Numbered from the stretch's first letter, positions 35,459 to 45,704 are shown. The stretch: 64,000 nt of DNA from Paraburkholderia domus (GCF_905220705.1 NZ_CAJNAT010000017.1:62001-126000), one strand, 5' to 3'. The notes: a model not told the origin generated them from the letters alone. Translations and numbers: made by a program.

Positions 35459-38400
35459 TTACTTTTCCTCTACAACCGTCGAAGCGGCGACGGACTCGAT
35501 CAGTTTGTTGAATTCGCTTTCGACCTTGGCCTTAAAATCGGCTTCTATCTGGTACACCTCCGTGAACTCGGCAAATGCCCAACGGCCATGTGTGCCGAGG
35601 TGATTCACGCCGGGCACCCAGTAAGTGTCCATGGTGGATTTCTTTTCCTTTGCATCCTCACGTCGATATCCCTTGATCTCGACAATGAGGTGCAGAAGGT
35701 CGTCATCGCCATGCCCGTCATCCACCAGCACGATGAAGTCGGGCAGATATTTGCGCGCCTCAGAGCCGAAGCGGTAAGGGACTTCGAGGCCAAGGTTATG
35801 GTTCTTGACATAGGCACGGACACGCGGGTGAGACTCAGCGACACGGCAGAACTCACCTTCCCAGTCGCTGTCGAGGATGACCCAGTTGAGATGACAGCGG
35901 CGTGCGTCCGTCTCCCATCGATCAGTTTTGGAGGTGTTGAAATTGACAAGCGCAGTGGATCCGGTGGGGTTGTAGGGGTCGAGCACGGCCTTGATGGGCC
36001 GCTCGCCCACGAATTTGCGGTTGATGCCAGCGATGATCTTGTTGCATGCCATATCGGCGAGCATTTTGTATTTGAGCTGCGCCGGATATGTGCCGCCTTT
36101 GCACACAAGGTAGCCGTCGAGCCATTGCTTGCCGATGCGCTTGAGCTGGCCGAACAGATGGAGCTTGGCGTCTTCGCCCGGATCACGCCACTTGTTCAGG
36201 ACAAGGTGCGATGTCAGCTCATACAGAACCTGCGAAGGTCGCACGTCACCGGTATGAACCAGATTGAGGTCCGACCTTTCCCCAATGATCCCGGAGTTTT
36301 GAGTCTCGGTAGCGCCGACGAGGTCCGGCGTGAGTTCCAGCACCGAGTCATCATTGAATTCCGCCAAGAGACGGTCCTCAGGCAACTCGATGCGATAGCC
36401 TTCAACGCGCGGAAACCGGATCTCAAGTGCGTCTCGTTCGGGCCGCATCGCTTTGACTTGGATGGTCTCGCGCGGCGGCTGTGGTGGTGCTACGACTGGC
36501 TTGGCAGTGAAGTCGAATGGAATACCAAGCACGTCGGCGTATTCCACATTGAAGAGATTGTCTTCGTTCAGGTCGTAGGACTGGCGACGCAGCGCGCGCC
36601 CGATCACTTGTTCGCACAGGAGTTGGGTGCCGAAAGCACGCACACCCAGCACATGGGTCACAGTGTTGGCATCCCAGCCCTCCGTCAGCATGGAAACGGA
36701 GACAACGCAGCGAATCGATCCACCCAACTGGCCATGCTTACCCACAGTATTCATGACTTCGCGAAGCAGCGTTGCGTCCGCAAGTTCCTTGCCCCCCTGC
36801 AGCTCCTCGGCCGCCTTGCCGCCGCGCGCGATGATCTCGCGACGGAAGCGCTCGATCTCATCAGCCGCCATGCTGCGAAAATTGTCGTCCAACGCATCCC
36901 CTGATTCGAGCTGTTCGCTGTCGATCAGCAGTGTGTTTGGTCTCGGAAACGGGTTTCCGTGTTCGTCGAAATTGCGGAAGAGCGCCAGGCGGCCGGCAAT
37001 AGGGGTCTTCGATCCGTCATCGTTCTCTCGGAGAAAGCCCGAGATGTAGTCGTAGACCAACTTCGACGTGGATGTGTTGTTGCAGACCACAATGAAGCAC
37101 GGCGGTACGCGAATCCCTGCCGTCTCCCAAAGCTCGAATGTCTTCTCGTAATGACCGTAAAGAGCTTCCAACGCAGTCTGCAATTGCGGCGGTAGGCTCA
37201 GAGGGTCAAGCGAATTGCCCTTGCCCCGCCCCTTTTTCGGCATCTTCTTGCCGATATGTTCCCAGAGATTGCGAAACATAGGCATCTCGGCCCCAGGGAT
37301 GTTGTCGGCCACCGGGACACGCGGCAATTTCACAATGCCGCATTCGATGGCATCCATGAGTGAGAAGTCACTCATCGTCCACGGGAAGAGCGTGCCTTCG
37401 GCATAGCCTGAACCGCTTAAGAAGAACGGAGTCGCGGAGAGATCGATGACACGCGCCACGCCCAGCTTGCGGTTTACCGCTTCAAGGCCGGAAATCCACA
37501 CGCGGGCAGCCTCTCTGTTCTTCTCCGCCTCCTTCTTGTCATCACCTTTGAGTTCGTCCTCGTCATCCGCTCCAGGCTTCTCCCGGTAACAGTGATGCGC
37601 CTCATCGTTCAGCACGAGAACGTTTTTAATGCCCATTAGATCGGGCATGACCCTTTGCAACATTTGTCCATCGGTTTCGAGGGTGTTCAGTTCGTCGCCA
37701 CGTCCTTGAAGCAGGGAGCGTCCGCCCTTGGAAAGGTCGATACGCTCGCGAAGCATGAAGGCGTGGTAATTGGTAATGACGATCTTGGCGCGGTTTACGT
37801 CCTCCAACATGTCGCTTGGAACCAATTCGCGGCTAGCGTAGTAGCTGTCCGGATCATTCGGCTGTAAGACGCGCAAGCGATCCTTGATCGTGATGCCGGG
37901 TGCAACTACAAGGAAGCCGCGCGTGAAGCGCTTGCTCTGCGGGTGACGCGTCGCGTTGATGGTCTGCCATGCGATGAGCATCGCCATCACGGTAGTCTTG
38001 CCCGCGCCCGTTGCAAGCTTTAAGGCGAGGCGCATGAGTTCCGGGTTGGCGTCGTTGTTGGCGTTGGCGAGGTGTTCAAGAAACCCCTCCCCCACCTTAC
38101 CTGCCTGGGGCGCGACCTCAGTGAGCCAGATCGCCGTTTCAACTGCCTCGACCTGACAAAAGAAAGGGCGGATGCTGCTGAAGTTGTGGTGCCGCCAGTG
38201 CTGAAGCAGGCGCGCCGTCTCGGGAGTTACACGCCAGTCAGTCGGGTTTGGCAATCGTCGCCAATCGGCGACTTCCTGCGCGTGCTTCAGTGCGTCCGAC
38301 GCTTCGTCGAGGCAGCGATACGCTTCAGCAAAGGGCTCGACCGGGAGCGCGGAGAGCTTCTGTTTTTCGCTCCGAGGAATTCGCAGGCACAGCCCAACGT

Positions 38401-38632
38401 GAAACGTCAGCGCGAGGTCCATGTTCGGAAACTGCTCCTGCGAATACAGGTTTGTCGGAGAGGTTATGACCCACCACCGGTCGTTGTTGGTATGAACGTC
38501 CCAGACGTCGTGGCAGACATGTAAAACGTTCTCCGAATAGACCTTCTGTACCATCTCGACAGTGAGGTCGGGCGCCTGCCACGTCATGTACTCGATAATG
38601 TCGTTGGTTTCTTGGTCAGTCGCGGGCAGCAT
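35459..38632 (-). CDS. res: Type III restriction endonuclease subunit (Res)
   Basis: The product has 1057 residues. The SF2 helicase core is complete: Walker A LATGAGKTTVM, NDEAHHCY, LSATPFF, and motif VI QVIGRALRRQ. The C-terminal PD-(D/E)xK nuclease is present as LPDFIVL followed by LIVEIKGYR. Length and order fit Res of type III-like systems. Its Mod partner downstream is truncated. Since Res usually needs Mod for target recognition, the subunit is probably inactive and therefore tolerated. Confidence 0.9.
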   Translation of the reverse strand: MLPATDQETNDIIEYMTWQAPDLTVEMVQKVYSENVLHVCHDVWDVHTNNDRWWVITSPTNLYSQEQFPNMDLALTFHVGLCLRIPRSEKQKLSALPVEPFAEAYRCLDEASDALKHAQEVADWRRLPNPTDWRVTPETARLLQHWRHHNFSSIRPFFCQVEAVETAIWLTEVAPQAGKVGEGFLEHLANANNDANPELMRLALKLATGAGKTTVMAMLIAWQTINATRHPQSKRFTRGFLVVAPGITIKDRLRVLQPNDPDSYYASRELVPSDMLEDVNRAKIVITNYHAFMLRERIDLSKGGRSLLQGRGDELNTLETDGQMLQRVMPDLMGIKNVLVLNDEAHHCYREKPGADDEDELKGDDKKEAEKNREAARVWISGLEAVNRKLGVARVIDLSATPFFLSGSGYAEGTLFPWTMSDFSLMDAIECGIVKLPRVPVADNIPGAEMPMFRNLWEHIGKKMPKKGRGKGNSLDPLSLPPQLQTALEALYGHYEKTFELWETAGIRVPPCFIVVCNNTSTSKLVYDYISGFLRENDDGSKTPIAGRLALFRNFDEHGNPFPRPNTLLIDSEQLESGDALDDNFRSMAADEIERFRREIIARGGKAAEELQGGKELADATLLREVMNTVGKHGQLGGSIRCVVSVSMLTEGWDANTVTHVLGVRAFGTQLLCEQVIGRALRRQSYDLNEDNLFNVEYADVLGIPFDFTAKPVVAPPQPPRETIQVKAMRPERDALEIRFPRVEGYRIELPEDRLLAEFNDDSVLELTPDLVGATETQNSGIIGERSDLNLVHTGDVRPSQVLYELTSHLVLNKWRDPGEDAKLHLFGQLKRIGKQWLDGYLVCKGGTYPAQLKYKMLADMACNKIIAGINRKFVGERPIKAVLDPYNPTGSTALVNFNTSKTDRWETDARRCHLNWVILDSDWEGEFCRVAESHPRVRAYVKNHNLGLEVPYRFGSEARKYLPDFIVLVDDGHGDDDLLHLIVEIKGYRREDAKEKKSTMDTYWVPGVNHLGTHGRWAFAEFTEVYQIEADFKAKVESEFNKLIESVAASTVVEEK

Positions 38633-39275
38633 TCGCAGCTCCTACGGGCGTTGAAGATCTGGAACGACCGACGTCGCACCCTCGGCTGAACTCACTGCGC
38701 TCGGCACGGTAGCTCGCACCAAGCTCCCGAACGGACCTCACAATCTCATCGTTTTTCAGCGCTCCCGGTCCACTGCCGCAGTTCTCCCTCTGTGGAGGGC
38801 CCGTGGTGTGCAAGTGTCATGCCTCTTCCTTGCTCTTTTTCTAGCTCTATCGCTGAGGTCCGCCGATTCCGCTCATGCCGCTAATGAAGTGCGTGCCCTG
38901 AGAGGGTGCACGATTCCCATCGGGTCGGTCGAGCCGGAATCTCGCGGTAACGGCAGGTTCGGGTTGTCCGTTTCCGTCCGTGTAACGGTGCCGAGGCAAC
39001 TTCGCCCTAACCCTGTTTTCCGCACTCCGCTCAACGAACCCAGCGCGCCAGCACTGGCTTGCGGTCCTCTTGCTGACGATGGCCACCGCGCTTGCCGTGG
39101 CTCTTAAGGTCAATGTGGTGAGTGTAGTCAATGGCCTGTTTGCGCAATCAGGCAAGCAGGGGACGAAAAGCTGCCTTATTCGGAGTGCTGTCAGGATTTG
39201 GACCTTGACGTCCGTCAGCGGTCGGGAAAGTCTCCCTGCAGAGTGATCCGCCGGTGATTGCTCAAGCTAATTGCC
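38633..39275. other. Intergenic stretch, nothing recognised
   Basis: About 640 bp with short, mutually overlapping frames on both strands (the largest 38808-39107 plus and 38847-39155 minus). Neither has a recognisable domain. The promoter of res should lie at its left end. Confidence 0.4.
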
Positions 39276-39560
39276 GCTACGCCGCTGTCACGCAGTTGCG
39301 GCCTTTATGTTTCGCGCGATGGAGACGTTCGTCGGCAACGCGCTACATGGCGTCGATCGTGTCGCCGTCGCGGCCGAACCGCAACACCCCGTCGCTGACC
39401 GTGACCTCGATCAACCGCCCGAGGCCGACCTCGAACGCACTGCCGGCGATGGCCGCCCGAACACGCTCGCCGATCGCGCAGGCCGCTTCGAGCGCCGACT
39501 GCGGCAGCAGCACCACGAATTCCTTCCCACCCAAGCGCGCGATATCGGCCTCAGCCAGGA
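39276..39560 (-). pseudogene. GGDEF domain remnant
   Basis: The minus frame carries ADIARLGGKEFVVLLPQ, then IGERVRAAIAG, VTVSDGVLRF, and after an in-frame TAG at about 39343, ADERLHRAKHKGRN. This is the second half of a diguanylate cyclase catalytic domain in which GG(D/E)EF has become GGKEF and a stop interrupts the last helix. The first half of the domain is missing. It lies downstream of the copy 2 response regulator on the same strand. Confidence 0.8.
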
Positions 39561-39801
39561 CCACCTTTTTTCTGTATCTTCTGTATTCATGGGATCGGAC
39601 GGTTGCGTGGTGCCCGGACCAGAACCTGCAGGCATGCGTCGACGACACCCGTTCCCAGGTCGGCTTCCCGTGAGACGCGACGCGGTGCACGCACATGCGT
39701 GGACAGAGTGTTCCCCGCTGCCCTTCGGGCGCCTCCCAGGCCCAGCCTGCTGTTTCCCGGGCACCTGCCGGGATCGAATGGATACCTTGCACGTCCCGGT
39801 A

Positions 39802-40200
39802 TCAGTGACGCGACGCAGTGTGCCCGTGCGCGGCGGCACCGTCGGCCGCGTGCTCCGCGAGCAGGCGCCGCATCGTCGCCAGCAGCTCCGGCACATCGAC
39901 GGGCTTGCGTAGAAAGCCGTCGTACTGCACAAAAGCGGGCGGAGTTGACTCGGCCGACACCAGGATAAAAACCGTCCCCGCCAGACCGGATGTGTTCCGG
40001 ATGTGATGGCAGAGCGTGCTGCCGGACATTTTCGGCATCCGCCAGTCGGCGACGACCACGTCAACCGGGCCCGTCGTCAGGACGGCCAGCGCCGCCTGGC
40101 CATCGCCTGCGGCTTTCACTTCGTAGCCGTCGTGCTCGCAGCACAGTTCCCAGGCCGCCAGCGTCTCCGGCTCATCGTCCACCAGCAGCACCGTCGTCAT
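39802..40200 (-). CDS. Single-domain response regulator (CheY-like), copy 2
   Basis: The product has 132 residues and is nearly the same protein as that at 19628-20023, with Asp52 in VVADWRMP, DDE at 8-10 and Lys in FLRKPVDVP. Differences are mostly conservative. The pair suggests a recent duplication of a regulator-plus-cyclase cassette: here the associated cyclase has decayed to the remnant at 39276-39560, while near copy 1 a full cyclase exists. Confidence 0.88.
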   Translation of the reverse strand: MTTVLLVDDEPETLAAWELCCEHDGYEVKAAGDGQAALAVLTTGPVDVVVADWRMPKMSGSTLCHHIRNTSGLAGTVFILVSAESTPPAFVQYDGFLRKPVDVPELLATMRRLLAEHAADGAAAHGHTASRH

Positions 40201-40606
40201 ACATCACCCCCACCCCCGGGCAAGGTCCAGCGGGCGCCCGGGAACCCGCAGCACACCGGAGTCTGACTCGCAGCCGGACGCCACACGCCCGCCTTTCGCG
40301 CAGCCCGGTGCCTGGTTCCGCCGGAATGCCGGAACGTCTCGGGTCCGCATCAGCGTCCGCGTCCTCGCACGGCCGCCGCGTTGCCATCGACGCGGGCATG
40401 CGCCGATCGGGCGGGGGGCTGCCAGGAGGCGCAAGGCACAACGTGCAGGGGAGCCGGGTATCCTCATCCATACTAGCCAATCCTTCATACTTTTCATGCT
40501 GATTTTCAGTCGAAGGGGCTCTGCTCCGCACGTGGCAGCAACCTGCCCCAGCCCCCGGATCGGGCATCCGGATCGGCTGATTTCGCGACAGTTCCCACCA
40601 GGCTAC
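40201..40606. other. Intergenic stretch left of the transposon
   Basis: GC-rich sequence with no supported gene; it carries the upstream region of the response regulator. Confidence 0.4.
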
Positions 40607-40629
40607 TGTCAAATGACACAAAGTCGTCC
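40607..40629 (+). repeat. Left terminal inverted repeat and subterminal repeats
   Basis: The left TIR spans 40607-40629. Related TnsB-binding-like repeats with core ACAAAGT-x-GTCC lie inside: 40670-40687 (inverted orientation), 40693-40709 and 40722-40739, all before the first gene at 40765. Confidence 0.8.
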
Positions 40630-40764
40630 CCCCCCAAAGACCATTTTATAAGGCGCAGCGAGCAGCGCTGGTCAACTTTGCGTCAATTCTTATTGCCACA
40701 AACTTGTCCATTTTGCTGAATTTGACCTAAAGTAGACCCATATCGCTGGTCCGGAATAGTCGCC

Positions 40765-41394
40765 ATGCAGCCACCCGAACCCCTGGCAGTTTCCCGGCTG
40801 CCGAAGCAGACGCTTCATCATGTTTGGTCGCCGAAGCTGCAACGCACACTGGTACTCACTTCGGTTAATCAAGTTCGACTCTGGGTCATGCTTGAAGCAA
40901 ATCCGGCTGTCACGACGTACTGCGAGCGGCCTGCCCTCGTATCTAATCAACGTGATTCACGTGCCGTTTTCTGGCTACTGCTCAATGGCCACCCCCAATG
41001 TCTGGCACTCGAGCTCGCCAGCGAATCGACGCCTCATGAGGATTCTTCCGTTGGTACGCCCTCCTCTCTTTTGATTCAAACCATTCTGCCAGCCGATCTT
41101 GACGAACACCGCATCTGGATCCAGAACTGGATGACATTGTTACCTTATCTGAACACCGGAATGCGCCTGATTGATGCCGCCCTGGCCAAAGATGTCGTCG
41201 CATTCTTCGAACGAGAAGCATCGTTTCTCGAGCTTGAGCAACACTTCACCCGATACGATCCGATTTTGATTCGTACTGCCGCCATTGCTGGCTTGCACGC
41301 AGGTGATCTCCTGAGTCCCGATCTGGTTACTCAGCTCTGGACGCTGAACTCCCGAATACAGCAGTACTCGAAGGCCGCGCATCGTGCGACGTAG
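40765..41394 (+). CDS. TnsA-like protein, apparently catalytically degenerate
   Basis: This 209-residue protein takes the TnsA position ahead of tnsB. Its plan (SPKLQRTLVL, then VMLEANPAVTTYCERP, then FWLLLNGHPQCLALEL) follows the TnsA N-terminal nuclease fold. However, the catalytic Glu of the first helix, the Asp of the P-D-F strand and the (Q/E)-x-K pair (reading LALEL) are not seen where expected. It may have a structural role in recruiting TnsB or TnsC. Identification is by position and weak pattern only. Confidence 0.55.
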   Translation: MQPPEPLAVSRLPKQTLHHVWSPKLQRTLVLTSVNQVRLWVMLEANPAVTTYCERPALVSNQRDSRAVFWLLLNGHPQCLALELASESTPHEDSSVGTPSSLLIQTILPADLDEHRIWIQNWMTLLPYLNTGMRLIDAALAKDVVAFFEREASFLELEQHFTRYDPILIRTAAIAGLHAGDLLSPDLVTQLWTLNSRIQQYSKAAHRAT

Positions 41395-43243
41395 CGACAT
41401 CCCGGAACCGCTCACCAACCTCCAGGCGTGGCCGTCCGTGGATCCGGGTGCGCTCGATTCATCGCGACGAACGATCTACCAACAACGTGAGCAAGCCATA
41501 CTGGCCTACCTGAACGGCGCGCCGATTGTGGACATCGTGCGAGACCATAAAATCGACGTCCGCTTCCTCTCACGATTGCTCACGCGCTGCCTTGCCGCAC
41601 ACACTGACGGCCGGATCCAGGGGTTCCGGGGACTTATTCCGCATGCACGCGCTAAAACCTATCGACGAAGCAAGCGGGCGGACCGCCAGACATCGCCCCA
41701 CGGCCTGACCGGCGCTGTCGGGCAATTGTTTGAGCACTTGCCGCAACTCCCCCGAATCATCGAACGGCAGATTGGCAGTGGCCGCTTAGGACTGACTCAG
41801 ACGAATCGCTTGTACGGCCTGACCGTAACGCATTCCAAACTGATCGCGGCATGCCATGAAGCCGGGCTAACTGAAGCCGACTACCCTCTAAACCAAGACG
41901 AGAAGGGGTATCGCTCTTTCGCGAGGTGGGTCAAGCGCCGGCTCGAGGATCGCATCCCCCTACGCTTGCCGCGCGACAACGGCGCGTGGCAAATGGCGGC
42001 CAGACCGTTCTCTGTGATCGAGCTTGACGGCCACAAGCTGGACCTGCGCCTACGTGTGCGTTTCACCGAGCCTTCCGGCATCAGCGTTGATCTCGAAACC
42101 GAACGTCTGTTTGTGATAACGATGATCGACGTCTGCACCCGCGCCGTGATTGGATGGCACGTTGTTCCGGCGCCCGAATACGATCACCACGACGTACTCG
42201 CGACGCTGCAGAATGCGTTCCGCCCTCGACGCAAACGTGATCAGTTCACGATTCCCGGCCTCGGCTACCGGGAGGGTGCGGGATTTGTCTCCGAGCTACC
42301 CGAACTGGCCTACGCCTGCTGGGACGTCCTGAAGGTCGACAATGCGGCCTCGCACCTTACCGAAGATACCTTTGCTCCTGTCTGTGAGTTCGTCGGCTGT
42401 CGAATGGAAGCAGGCCCCGTTGGCGAACCTACGGGACGTCCCTTTATAGAACGCTTTTTCCTGACGCTGACCGACAGGATGTCCCGTAGGGTGCACGGCA
42501 CGACAGGACGTCACCCCAATGATCCCGTCGGCAAGAAAGGTAGGCAAACGGCCGTCGATCAACTGATTACGATTGACGAACTCGAAGAGCTGCTGGATGT
42601 CACCATCGCCAACTACCATTGCACGCCACACGATGGCTTGAATGGACGAACCCCGCTTGAAGCACTCCGCCTGGCGCTCGACCATCACACTGTACCGGTT
42701 CGAACCCTGCCGACTTTTCTACGCTCCCGGCTGCACCAACTTCAGTCGGTTCATCTTTGCACTGTCCGAGGTAGCGTCGCAAGCGGCACCGCACCTTATA
42801 TCAGCCTGTATGGCGCGCGCTACAGCAGCGAAGTCCTTCAGCGAACAACCGGGTTATTGCGTCAACCTATTCGGGTTTATCCAAACCCCACCGACATGCG
42901 TGAAGCATGGGCGTATCTGACCAATGGGGCAGAGTTGGGTCGGTTGAGCGTACTGGACGGTTGGCGATACAGCCGTCATACATTGCGCTTGCGTCGATAT
43001 ATTTTACGTCAGCGCCGCCTCGGCCGATTCGTTTTCGCGGGCGAACAGGATCCGGTTCAAGTGCTCTCGAAATCTCAACGTCATCCATCCAAACGCAGCC
43101 GCAAGGATGGGACCGTAGTGATGCAACTCGCACAGATGGAAGAACCCAGCCAGGCAACGAGTCTTCCCGCCGCACGATCACAGCAATCGGAAGACGACCA
43201 AACGCCTATCGACCTCGGTGACCTGACGGTGCAAAACCGATAA
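41384..43243 (+). CDS. tnsB: TnsB-like DDE transposase
   Basis: The product has 619 residues and starts at GTG 41384, overlapping the previous gene by 11 bp. The RNase H-fold DDE triad is Asp215 (VIELDGHKLDL), Asp319 (VLKVDNAASH) and Glu356 (GRPFIERFF). N-terminal helix-turn-helix regions and a basic C-terminus ending in an acidic tail are as in TnsB/TniA proteins, which bind the repeat ends and join strands. Confidence 0.92.
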   Translation: MRRSDIPEPLTNLQAWPSVDPGALDSSRRTIYQQREQAILAYLNGAPIVDIVRDHKIDVRFLSRLLTRCLAAHTDGRIQGFRGLIPHARAKTYRRSKRADRQTSPHGLTGAVGQLFEHLPQLPRIIERQIGSGRLGLTQTNRLYGLTVTHSKLIAACHEAGLTEADYPLNQDEKGYRSFARWVKRRLEDRIPLRLPRDNGAWQMAARPFSVIELDGHKLDLRLRVRFTEPSGISVDLETERLFVITMIDVCTRAVIGWHVVPAPEYDHHDVLATLQNAFRPRRKRDQFTIPGLGYREGAGFVSELPELAYACWDVLKVDNAASHLTEDTFAPVCEFVGCRMEAGPVGEPTGRPFIERFFLTLTDRMSRRVHGTTGRHPNDPVGKKGRQTAVDQLITIDELEELLDVTIANYHCTPHDGLNGRTPLEALRLALDHHTVPVRTLPTFLRSRLHQLQSVHLCTVRGSVASGTAPYISLYGARYSSEVLQRTTGLLRQPIRVYPNPTDMREAWAYLTNGAELGRLSVLDGWRYSRHTLRLRRYILRQRRLGRFVFAGEQDPVQVLSKSQRHPSKRSRKDGTVVMQLAQMEEPSQATSLPAARSQQSEDDQTPIDLGDLTVQNR

Positions 43244-43256
43244 CTCGAGGAGACTC

Positions 43257-44240
43257 ATGGCTATCGCCCAACCGCGACCGGCAAGTTTGGAGGACCATCC
43301 GATCAGCCGTCGCACCTATCGGATCCCGACGCCATCGATCGCTGCCTTTCGAGCTCTAGTCGACGAGTGTTTGCTGCTGTACATCACTGGAGCGCTAATC
43401 CATGGGCGACCGCGTATCGGGAAGACCTATGCCATCGAGTTCATTCGTCGCGATCTTGAGCGGCGTCATCCCAGGTTATCGATCTACAAGATGCGCTGTA
43501 CCCGATCGCAAACACCTTCAGAGAATAGCTTTTTCTCGGCCCTCCTGTACGCCGCGAATCATCCAGCGCAAAGTGGTGCCTCCAAGGCCGCCCTGCGCGG
43601 ACGGCTCTTGCACAAACTGAGACAGGTGGCCGATACAAAGGGCGATGAACGGATCGTGCTGTTTGCTGACGAGGCCCAGAATTTGCATGAACTTCACTAT
43701 GAATGGTTGCGGGACCTGCACGATGAACTGGAAAGCAACGGATTGCGTCTGTTCGTGTTTTTGGTTGGCCAATCTCAGCTGGTCGCGCAAAAATCTGCCT
43801 TTCAGGCACAGGACAAAGGCCAGATCGTCGCACGATTTATGGTTGAAGAGCTGGCGTTTCGCGGCATCACCTCAGCGGCACAATGTCGGGCCGTGCTGAA
43901 GGCATATGATCAGGGCGAGTATCCCGAGGCATCCGGTTGGTGCTATACGCGCTTCCATGTTCCTCAGGCCTATGACGCCGGCTTGCGCATGCTGGACTCC
44001 GCGGGCGCTCTCTGGCATGCATTCGAGGATGCCCACATCAAGGCCCAGCTGGACGGGCCGGTCGAAATCCCCATGAAATATTTCACGGCGGCTGCTGAAG
44101 CCTCTCTACTGATTAGCAGTGCTAGCGATAGCCCAACGTTGACTTTCGATACACCGTTCTGGACATCGATGGTCGAACGCAGTCGGTACGTCCTGGCACA
44201 GAAAGCCGGCAGTACCACGTTGTCTGCAATCAGCAGGTGA
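43257..44240 (+). CDS. tnsC: TnsC-like AAA+ ATPase
   Basis: The product has 327 residues, with Walker A GRPRIGKT at 50-57 and Walker B IVLFADEAQNL at 133-143; GAGGAG precedes the ATG. It acts as the regulator that forms filaments on target DNA and links the target selector to the transposase. Confidence 0.9.
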   Translation: MAIAQPRPASLEDHPISRRTYRIPTPSIAAFRALVDECLLLYITGALIHGRPRIGKTYAIEFIRRDLERRHPRLSIYKMRCTRSQTPSENSFFSALLYAANHPAQSGASKAALRGRLLHKLRQVADTKGDERIVLFADEAQNLHELHYEWLRDLHDELESNGLRLFVFLVGQSQLVAQKSAFQAQDKGQIVARFMVEELAFRGITSAAQCRAVLKAYDQGEYPEASGWCYTRFHVPQAYDAGLRMLDSAGALWHAFEDAHIKAQLDGPVEIPMKYFTAAAEASLLISSASDSPTLTFDTPFWTSMVERSRYVLAQKAGSTTLSAISR

Positions 44241-44246
44241 CGGATC

Positions 44247-45704
44247 ATGCGCGATGATCGCCAAGAAGAACACGAAACGCCGATTCTCTGGCAGGCGAAG
44301 AGCATTGCCGAAGCACGCTTCACGTCACGCCCCGAGTGGAGCACCGCCGGCGAATCCATGTGGATGCGCCTGTCGAAATTTTCTTTATGCAATCGGCTGA
44401 CGTTGCACGAACTATCAAATCTGGTCCTCCTGCCGCCGAAGGAAATTCCCACAAACGGCGTAGATTTGCGTCGTGCCGATCGATTCGACCCAGCACGATT
44501 GGGTGATCTGCTGCAGATTTCTCCGACAGACGTGACAACCGCATTCTGCTACAGCACGCCCGGACTTACCAACGCGAGCACCGAACTCCGTTACTGTCGC
44601 GAATGCTTGCAGCAGGGTTTTCACGCCGCATGGTTTCAGTGGCGCTTCATCGTGCGTTGTCCACTGCATCAACGCGCCCTCAGGCTCGGTTGCCCCGGTT
44701 GCACACGGCCCATTAAATACACGCTTCAGGGCAACATGGCGGAGTATCCACTTGTCTGTGTGCGATGCGGCAAGCAATGGGTACCGGACTTGCACAAGCC
44801 TGCTGGGCGATGCACGCCGATATCGGGACGCTCGGCTCGAATTCTGCGCAGGTGGCAAGCTTACGTCGCCGAATCCACCACGCGCCTTTCGGAACTCTCG
44901 CGTCGACAGCACGATCCCCAGACGGGCCAGTTCCTAGCAGCGCAACGCAATCGCGCAGCCTCGATTCGCCGCACGGCCCACCTACGCATGTCGAACCGAC
45001 TTTACGATACTCCACCGCCGATGATTCCCGATCTGTTGGAAAGGCAACCCCGGCCCTCCACGGACTCACGCGGTCCCAAACCCGATTCACCCGAGCCTGG
45101 CCGGCCTCGCTTCAGCCAGATGAACTGGCCTCACTTTACGCAGCGGTTTCTTGAACTCGAGTCAACACTCTTGCAATTTCAGGACGCGTTTTTTGGGCAC
45201 ACACTTCGCAACATCGATATGCCAGCGTGGAGCACGCTGTGCCGTCAGCAATTCACCATCGCCACCAATGCCGTCAGCATCGAGACAGTGACAGCCCTCG
45301 GATGGCATTTGAGTTGGCTCGGCTTCGCTCGCACATGCGATCGCGTTCACCGGCTCTCGACGCCTGCATTGGGTCTGTCCGGTTGGCTCGCACATAGCCC
45401 GGATCGCCCTCTTGCGATCGCATACGCCGAATGGACCGACCAGTTGATAGCTTGGCTGCAGGAGGATCTAACAACGTCAGCCTGGATATGGCATCGCCTC
45501 GTGTCGTTCATGCGACCGTACAAGTCCTATCACCTGCACCCGGCTCTCGCGCGCCCGGCTGAACTTGCCGCGTGGCGCTCAAGTCAACCGTATCGGCATG
45601 GCATCGCGGCAAAACCGCCTCAAGATCTCGCCATTGAAGGCATCGGCCTTCCAGCTAAATGGGACGACTTTACGTCAATGATTCGACAACGCGTTGATAA
45701 ATAA
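44247..45704 (+). CDS. tniQ: TniQ/TnsD-like target-selection protein
   Basis: The product has 485 residues. An N-terminal TniQ domain contains the zinc-binding clusters YCRECL, FIVRCPLHQ, LGCPGC and LVCVRCGKQW. The C-terminal part, about 280 residues, is unlike other families I recognise and may read a specific attachment site. There is no Cas gene near, so targeting is presumably protein-based. One TnsB-binding-like repeat (45661) lies inside its 3' end. Confidence 0.88.
   Translation: MRDDRQEEHETPILWQAKSIAEARFTSRPEWSTAGESMWMRLSKFSLCNRLTLHELSNLVLLPPKEIPTNGVDLRRADRFDPARLGDLLQISPTDVTTAFCYSTPGLTNASTELRYCRECLQQGFHAAWFQWRFIVRCPLHQRALRLGCPGCTRPIKYTLQGNMAEYPLVCVRCGKQWVPDLHKPAGRCTPISGRSARILRRWQAYVAESTTRLSELSRRQHDPQTGQFLAAQRNRAASIRRTAHLRMSNRLYDTPPPMIPDLLERQPRPSTDSRGPKPDSPEPGRPRFSQMNWPHFTQRFLELESTLLQFQDAFFGHTLRNIDMPAWSTLCRQQFTIATNAVSIETVTALGWHLSWLGFARTCDRVHRLSTPALGLSGWLAHSPDRPLAIAYAEWTDQLIAWLQEDLTTSAWIWHRLVSFMRPYKSYHLHPALARPAELAAWRSSQPYRHGIAAKPPQDLAIEGIGLPAKWDDFTSMIRQRVDK

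Noticed and set aside
38808..39155. Possible small secreted protein with a hydrophobic start
   Set aside because: After the first 25 residues the sequence is rich in Arg and Pro without structure, and an equally long frame exists on the other strand.
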